Source: Ovis canadensis (Eukaryota > Chordata > Mammalia > Artiodactyla > Bovidae). From it: DNA of 64,000 nt. Position 1 is the stretch's first letter. Each line of letters begins with the position of its first letter. The notes under the pieces are model-generated. The model made no database searches. It saw only the letters and a program-made list of their open reading frames with translations, and was not told the DNA's origin. The DNA lies in the NCBI RefSeq assembly GCF_042477335.2, contig NC_091260.1, positions 46,953,001 through 47,017,000 on the forward strand. Reading direction: 5' to 3'. Shown one piece after another: positions 58,600 through 64,000 of this stretch. Position numbers and translations under genes: made by a program.

Positions 58600-59356
58600 T
58601 GAGATGATTTCACTTTTTCACGTATCTGGATCACTTTTCTCCCCCCCCTTCTGTCTTCATTGCTGTCATCCTAGTCTAATTTATTGTCCTCTTACCTAGA
58701 TTACTCTGGTAGTCTCCTAACAGGGCTCCCTGTGCTCATTCTTGCCCCCTTATAGTTCATTTTCCTCCGCTGGGCCCAACTGATGTTTTCAAAATGCAAA
58801 GCAATTCATGACTGTATTGCTTGGAAACTGTGTGGATTCCCCATCACTCATACAAGAAAATCTATACACTCATAACTGGCCTACTAGTTTCATAATCATG
58901 GCTTCAGAGAACCTCTCTTACCTGTCAGTTCCCTTTCTTCCTCCTCCTGTAGCCATGCTGGTTTTCTTTTCTTGCCTCAAAAAAAAAAAAAAAAAGAGTG
59001 TTTAAGCCTTGCTTGGCCTTTTCCTTTGTCTGGAATGAACTCCTCCAGATTTTCCATTGGCTGGCCGCTTTCTGTCACTCAGCTCTCAGCTCAGATGCCT
59101 TCCCAGAGAGACTTTTCCTCACCCCTGTCATAGCCCTCCGTGTGTCTGTCATCATGGTACTTAGCCATGTTTTAATTTATATTTGTTGTCTTTTTGTGCC
59201 ATCTTCCCACACAGGTACATTCTAGAATGTAAATGCAAGAAGAATGGTCTTTTTATATTTTGTGGAATGCTGCACCCTCAGTACCTAGAATACTACCTGG
59301 CCCAGTAGTTTTCTGCTCTGGTGCTCGATAAATGCTTATTAAATGAATAAGCTGGT
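58600..59356 (+). mobile_element. L2 LINE 3' portion
   Basis: Same order of L2 words as at 28190-29004 (ATTACTCTGGTAGTCTCCTA, TGGAATGAACTCCTCC, CAGCTCAGATGCCTTCCC, then GTGCTCGATAAATGCTTATT and an AATGAATAA end). An A18 run interrupts it at about 58979-58995. Confidence 0.75.
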
Positions 59357-60043
59357 AACTATATAGCTCATTAAACCTGATGCTATAGCAAATTACAAAT
59401 CTAATTGGGAGCAGAGTAGCTAAACCCTGTGACATTTCTATCTGGTAATAAGTGTGCTGATTGACTTGGCTTGGTCACCAGCTGTTCTTATACCTCAGTG
59501 TCAGGTATTATCTTACCCAGCCCTTGGGCAGTCCCTGGAACTGTTCACTCTGCTTCCTTCTTTGTGCTAGTTCAGTGGCATACTGTTAAGGTTGTCTTTA
59601 AACTGGCTGAATCAGACTTTGGACACTTATTAACCATAGTGACTTTAAACCAAGTTTTTATCTTTTAATGCTTCCTATCCAGCAGCTGCAGTAGGGCCAT
59701 GTCTGTTCAATCTGTTCCAAACCAAAGTTGAATTAAGAGATATGCTGTAGAGCTTATGAGTGACCATTGATTTATTAGGTGCCAAGTTTCCTGTGATCCA
59801 AAAATGGAGAAGCTTGATGGTACCACCTTTTATTCATAGGCCAGAAGAGGAAGGGGAGAAATGAGAAAAAGCAAAGGGAGAAATGAGAAATGAGGGAGGG
59901 GAGGGAATTTGACAAGCTGATGGTAGTGAAGTAAATGCCCACCGGTTCCTGGCCCTCTTTAGCCAGTGGAAAGCAGCTCAGTTGTTCCTTTAAACCTATG
60001 TGTGCCTTTAGCAACAGTGCACATTTCATTTGGCAGTGCCTCT
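59357..60043. other. TTC33 intron 2, nothing recognised
   Basis: A GAGAAATGAGAAA-type purine tract is repeated near 59850-59900. No gene. Confidence 0.45.
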
Positions 60044-60278
60044 GCTAACAGTAGTGAAGTGAAAAAGTGAAGTCACTCAGTTGTGTCCAACTCTTTGCGA
60101 CCCCATGGACTGTAGCCTACCATGCTCCTCCATCTGTGGTACTCTCCAGGCAAGAATACTGGAGTGGGTTGCCATTTCCTTCTCCAGGAGATCTTCCCAA
60201 CCCAGGGATTGAACCCAGTCTCCCGCATTACAGGCAGACGCTTTACCATCTGAGCCACCAGGGAAGCTAACAGTAGTG
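60044..60278 (-). mobile_element. Bov-tA SINE with 13-bp target-site duplication
   Basis: GCTAACAGTAGTG at 60044-60056 and 60266-60278 flanks a well-preserved minus-strand Bov-tA. The perfect duplication suggests a fairly young insertion. Confidence 0.96.
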
Positions 60279-60779
60279 GCTGTTTTCCAAATCAAAGCAG
60301 TGCAGCTGGGGAAGAGGACATTTTTCTTTCTGCTTCAAATCTGTGTGCCTGTGTTTGCATGTGTGTGTTTTTGTGTGCATGGGCATGTTTGCGTGCCTGC
60401 CTTAATGAAAGGAGAAAACAGAACTGGTGATGATCAGTGTCATCTTAAACTTCTTGGTTTATTTTGTACTTTGGGACGACTTAAGCTTTAGTGCATAAGC
60501 ATCTTTGCGGGTGTGGGTGGGAAGAGCCATCCTGACTTTTTAGGAATAATGCTGTTGGCATTTTGGGCAGGACAGTCTCTTGTGCATGATTGCCCTTTGC
60601 TTTGCAGGCTGCTAATCCTTGATCCTCTTGCCACTAGTGTCTCCAAGTCTTAGTGACAACCAAAAAGTCCTCCATAAATGCCCTCCATGAGGTGATAACT
60701 GCCCTTGCTTGAGTTAGCGAGAAAATAGGACTGAAAGTAAAAAGGACATGTGACAGAGTTTAACAGTGGTTGGATCAAG
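60279..60779. other. TTC33 intron 2, TG-rich stretch, no gene
   Basis: An irregular TG-rich segment lies at about 60340-60395. Nothing else recognised. Confidence 0.45.
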
Positions 60780-61005
60780 TTGGGGCTTTCCAGGTGGCGC
60801 TTGTGGTAAAGACCCACCTGCCAGTGCAGGAGACATAGAGACATGGGTGTTTCCCCTGGGTTGGGAAGATCCCCTGGAGGGAAGACATGGCAACCCTCTC
60901 CAGTATTCTTGCTGAGAGAATCCAATGGACAGAGGAGCCTTGTCAGGCTGCAGTCCATAGGGTTGCAAAGAGTTGGACATGACTGAAGTGACTTGGCACG
61001 CACGG
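60780..61005 (+). mobile_element. Bov-tA SINE
   Basis: It starts GGGGCTTTCCAGGTGGCGCT. The body contains a short duplicated GAGACAT unit and ends near GACATGACTGAAGTGACTTG. Confidence 0.9.
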
Positions 61006-61009
61006 GCCA

Positions 61010-61215
61010 ACTAGAGTAGGGGTTGGCACACCAAATCTGCTTTTATAAATAAGGTTTTATGGGGACACAAGCAGGTACTTTTCTTTGTGTATTGCCTGTG
61101 GCTGATTTTGTGCTACAGCAGCCTGAGCAGTTGTCAGAGACTGTGGCTCACAGAGCCTGGAATATTCACTGGATGGACCGTTACTACGCTGACCTTGGCC
61201 TCCAGACCCTTCCCC
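61010..61215 (-). mobile_element. Old DNA-transposon-type MER element
   Basis: GGGGTTGGCACACCAAATCT, AAGGTTTTATGGGGACACAA and GCCTGTGGCTGATTTTGTGC correspond to a mammal-wide non-autonomous element. I believe it is hAT-like but do not name the family. Confidence 0.5.
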
Positions 61216-62118
61216 AGAGCTATGGCGGCTCTTGAAACCTCAGATATCCCAGAGTCTTAAGATACCCTACTTCTAATCTCTTGATTAGATTCTACCCATA
61301 TTTCCATTCACCTGGTCTTGGGAATTTCTTGTAATTTCTTTACCTGGAATGGTGAGATGAAACAAAATAAGAATTAAGGTGTTTGCTACTTTTCTCTTAG
61401 GGTAGAATTTTTTTTTTTACTTCTTTCCTTTTTTTTTTTAATGTTTTGGAAACATGCTAGCTCCTGTTCCTTCTTGATATCTTTCATGCTTTTCTCTGCT
61501 GCTTTCCAAGACTTCTCTTGGAGAAGGAAAGGACAAATTAGGCAGAATCAGTGATATTAGGACCTTTTCTGTGCCCAGCCATGTTCTGGGTGTTGTAGAG
61601 AATATAAGCAAATGCACCCTTTGGTCCTTGAATTCATCAGTAAAGAGAAGATAAAAATACATGGAAGAATTAGAGAAAAATTAAATGAAAGCAACATTGG
61701 GGTCATTGGAGCAAGCGTTGGTCATGTAGTTCTCAGAGCTCACCTCAAGTCCTGCTTTCTCATGTGTTTTTGGACTGCTTCTGTAACTACTCTCTGGTCA
61801 GTGGCCTCAGTAAAATGAGAACAAATAATGCCAGTCTTATAGGACTTGGTGAGCACTAAGTGAATTAACTTTCTATGAAAATAATTCTGTGTTAAGTAAT
61901 TGTATGGAAAGTGTTTAGTAAAACATAAAGTACTTAGAAGTGTGACTTTGTGGTCAATTAAATGGTACTCATGGTCTTCATGAGAAAAGAGGATTTTTAC
62001 TTGGTCTCTGAGGACAGAGAGCCTTTGACTAGGTGAGGAGGGGGAGGAGCGGGAACCTCAGCACGCACATTTGTACACTAAGGGTAGATGGGTGGGTAGA
62101 GACGAGGCAGAGATGCAG
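61216..62118. other. TTC33 intron 2, nothing recognised
   Basis: T-runs near 61410-61440. About 61780-61960 may hold a MIR. No TTC33 exon. Confidence 0.45.
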
Positions 62119-62253
62119 CTGAGGGACTTCCCTGGTGGTCCAGCGGTTAAGACTTTGCACTTCCACTGCAGGGGGTGTGGGTTTGATCCCTGGTCTGGGA
62201 AGATGCCACATGGCATGGCCAAAAAGTTAAAAAAAAAAGACACAACTGAGGGA
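62119..62253 (+). mobile_element. CHR-type SINE
   Basis: CTGAGGGA at 62119-62126 and 62246-62253 flanks a short CHR-type element (GACTTCCCTGGTGGTCCAGC to GGCATGGCCAAAAAG plus an A tail). Confidence 0.92.
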
Positions 62254-62644
62254 AGCAGAGGTGTGGTGGCCAGTAGGAGAAAAAAGATTGGACAGATAGG
62301 CTAAGACTGGGAGAGATCAACTTGCTACTGTTAAATCCTATGGAATTTACTACTATACTATAAATTAGAAAATTATGAGTATAAGAATTATTAAGAAGGA
62401 ATAATTTAACTTTGAAAAGAAAAATGATAGAACATTCTTAAGGATGCCATTTACAGTTTTGAATTAGGCAGTGGCTGATATTTTCTGGTCAGGCCCCTTC
62501 CATAGAGTTCCAGTTCATCCTGTGTTAGCTGCTACAGCTGCATATACTTTGGTGAGCAAAATACCTATTACACTGTCTACATAAAGCTTTTAGTTTAAAT
62601 AAACACGGAAATAAATGTAAAGTTTCAAATAGGTTTTTTAAAAA
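62254..62644. other. TTC33 intron 2, nothing recognised
   Basis: AT-rich with no supported feature. Confidence 0.4.
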
Positions 62645-62910
62645 GTTATTTATTTATTTAATTTTGGCTGGATGAGCTTTTCTCTAGTTGCATCAAGCAG
62701 AGGCTACTCTAGTTGCTGTACATGGACTTCTCATTGAGGTGGCTTCTGTTAGTGCGGATCACAGGCAGGTTCTAGAGAACAGCCTTGATAGTTGTGGCAC
62801 ACAGACTTAAATGCGCCAAGGCATGTGACATCTTCCAGATCAGGGATCAAATTCTTGTCTCCTGCTTTGGTAGGCGGATTCTTTACTAATGAGGCATCAG
62901 GGAAGCACCC
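62645..62910 (-). mobile_element. CHR-type SINE, long form
   Basis: TTTTGGCTGGATGAGCTTTT, CTTCTCATTGAGGTGGCTTC, AGATCAGGGATCAAATTCTT and GCATCAGGGAAGC are the complement of the long CHR-type element. Confidence 0.85.
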
Positions 62911-63051
62911 CTCAAATAGTTTTACAAAGACACGGTGAGCCAGTATTCAGCATAAGGCTTCTCTAAGAAAGCAAGAAGACAAATGATTGAGTTCATCCAG
63001 GTAAAGAGTTACTGTTTATTGTTTTGCCTTTATTATGATTCTATCATATTT

Positions 63052-63343
63052 ATCATTTAAGTATGCTACTGCTGCTAAGTCGCTTCAGTCATGACCAACT
63101 CTGTGTGACCCCAGAGACGGCAGCTCACCAGACTCCCCTGTCCCTGGGATTCTCCAGGCAAGAACACTGGAGTGGGTTGCCATTTCCTTCTCCAATGCAT
63201 GAAAAGTGAAAGTGAAGTCGCTCAGTCGTGTCCGACTCTTAGCGACCCCATAGACTGCAGCCTACCAGGCTCCTTTGCCCATGGAATTTTCCAGGCAAGA
63301 TTACTGGAGTGGGTTGTCATTGCCTTCTCCATCATTTAAGTAT
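63052..63343 (-). mobile_element. Bov-A2 SINE with 13-bp target-site duplication
   Basis: ATCATTTAAGTAT at 63052-63064 and 63331-63343 flanks a BovA dimer on the minus strand. Perfect duplication and low divergence make this one of the younger insertions here. Confidence 0.97.
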
Positions 63344-63918
63344 AGAAACTTGCTATAGTCCAGCGCATTTATTTGTGAATGTTTTTGTTGGATCCAAATT
63401 GTACTGGAGTTAATTGCCAGTGAATCTTATTTTGTGACATGTATGTGTAAGCTAAATGAATGGAATAATAGAGATAGTAAAATATTTTAAGTGATTTTTG
63501 TATCTGAAGTAAAAAATTGATATTAAAGAAATAGTCTTATTAAAATTAGGACTTTTTAGAAGTTTTTCAGAAAATTATCATTGTCTAATGTCACAAGGGG
63601 TAGAATAGAGCAACTGTGTTCAATACAATAACTAAGAAATGTCCTTTACTAATTAGAAGTTACATGCTTTTGAAAATTATCTTTATTCAGTGTGTTTGCA
63701 CCTCCAAGTAATTTCAGAGCTCTTTCCTGTTTCCAGAGTGAATTGATCCTTTATAAATTGTTAGTTCTTGTCTATAGTAGATTAGAAACTTTTAAAGACC
63801 TTTTTCTTCTTTTGTGTAAGTAGATAGTTTAAATTATTACTGAAAGTAGACTTTATGACTTAATTCTTGTCCACATAGGTTCAATAAAGAATGGTGACTA
63901 AAATTCAGAGCAGTTTTG
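63344..63918. other. TTC33 intron 2, nothing recognised
   Basis: AT-rich with no supported feature. Confidence 0.45.
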
Positions 63919-64000
63919 TATTGGATTGGCCAACCCATTTGGGTTTTCCCATGAGATTTTATGGGAAAAAAGGAAGGAACTTTTTGGCCAACCCAGCATT
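63919..64000. mobile_element. Mariner-derived hairpin (MITE-like)
   Basis: Left arm TTGGATTGGCCAACCC from 63921 and right arm ending TTTTTGGCCAACCCA near 63996 are inverted copies of a ruminant mariner terminal repeat. TTTTCCCAT and ATGGGAAAA form the top of the fold. A TA dinucleotide (63919-63920) precedes the left arm as expected for mariner insertion. The right TA is not seen, because of mutation or the window edge. There is no room for a transposase. Confidence 0.8.

Noticed and set aside
52603-64000. Further TTC33 coding exons
   Set aside because: I looked for the TPR-region sequence in translations on the + strand and found none. The exons should be beyond the window.

Overview
This is a window of nuclear DNA from a ruminant, almost certainly a bovid. 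The evidence is the repeat content. There are many Bov-tA and Bov-A2 SINEs, several 5'-truncated BovB (RTE-clade) LINE pieces ending in ACTGA-type repeats, ruminant L1 3' ends, CHR-type tRNA-derived SINEs and, at the right edge, a cattle-type mariner hairpin. I cannot separate Bos from Bison, Bubalus, Ovis or Capra by eye.

Two protein-coding genes lie on the + strand. PRKAA1 (AMPK catalytic subunit alpha-1) is complete. Nine coding exons between 16586 and 42068 join, with every GT/AG junction in phase, into a 1680-nt reading frame of 559 codons plus stop. A tenth 45-nt in-frame cassette exon (29575-29619) matches the alternative exon known from the human gene. The gene starts in a CpG island without a TATA box (about 16190-17170). 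It ends in a 3' UTR of about 3.8 kb with several AATAAA signals and a SINE inserted near its start. TTC33 begins about 2.8 kb further on, with its own CpG-island promoter (about 48650-49620). Only its first coding exon is in the window (52382-52602). The tetratricopeptide-repeat exons must lie beyond 64000. The order PRKAA1 then TTC33 on one strand agrees with the human 5p13 arrangement as I remember it.

Layout: 1-16.2 kb is intergenic and dense in repeats. It includes a U6 snRNA retrocopy fused to an L1-like A-rich tail (11287-11485) and a 1.6-kb BovB reverse-transcriptase fragment (12386-13977). 16.2-45.9 kb is PRKAA1, with a 10.5-kb first intron. 45.9-48.6 kb is intergenic and holds a MER20 split by a Bov-A2. 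48.65-64 kb is the 5' part of TTC33, mostly intron 1 and intron 2 sequence with SINEs, L1 and L2 pieces.

PRKAA1 is the energy-sensing kinase subunit; TTC33 is a small TPR protein of poorly known role. Nothing here suggests that they act as a functional unit beyond being neighbours. I found no new multi-gene system. The items most worth checking are the mariner hairpin resembling the ruminant miR-2284/2285 family, the U6/L1-like chimera, the 3' UTR SINE whose target-site duplication copied an AATAAA signal, the cassette exon, and a 50-bp near-identical sequence present twice in opposite orientation about 10 kb apart (37112-37161 and 47308-47357). Repeat boundaries are estimated by eye unless a target-site duplication is given.
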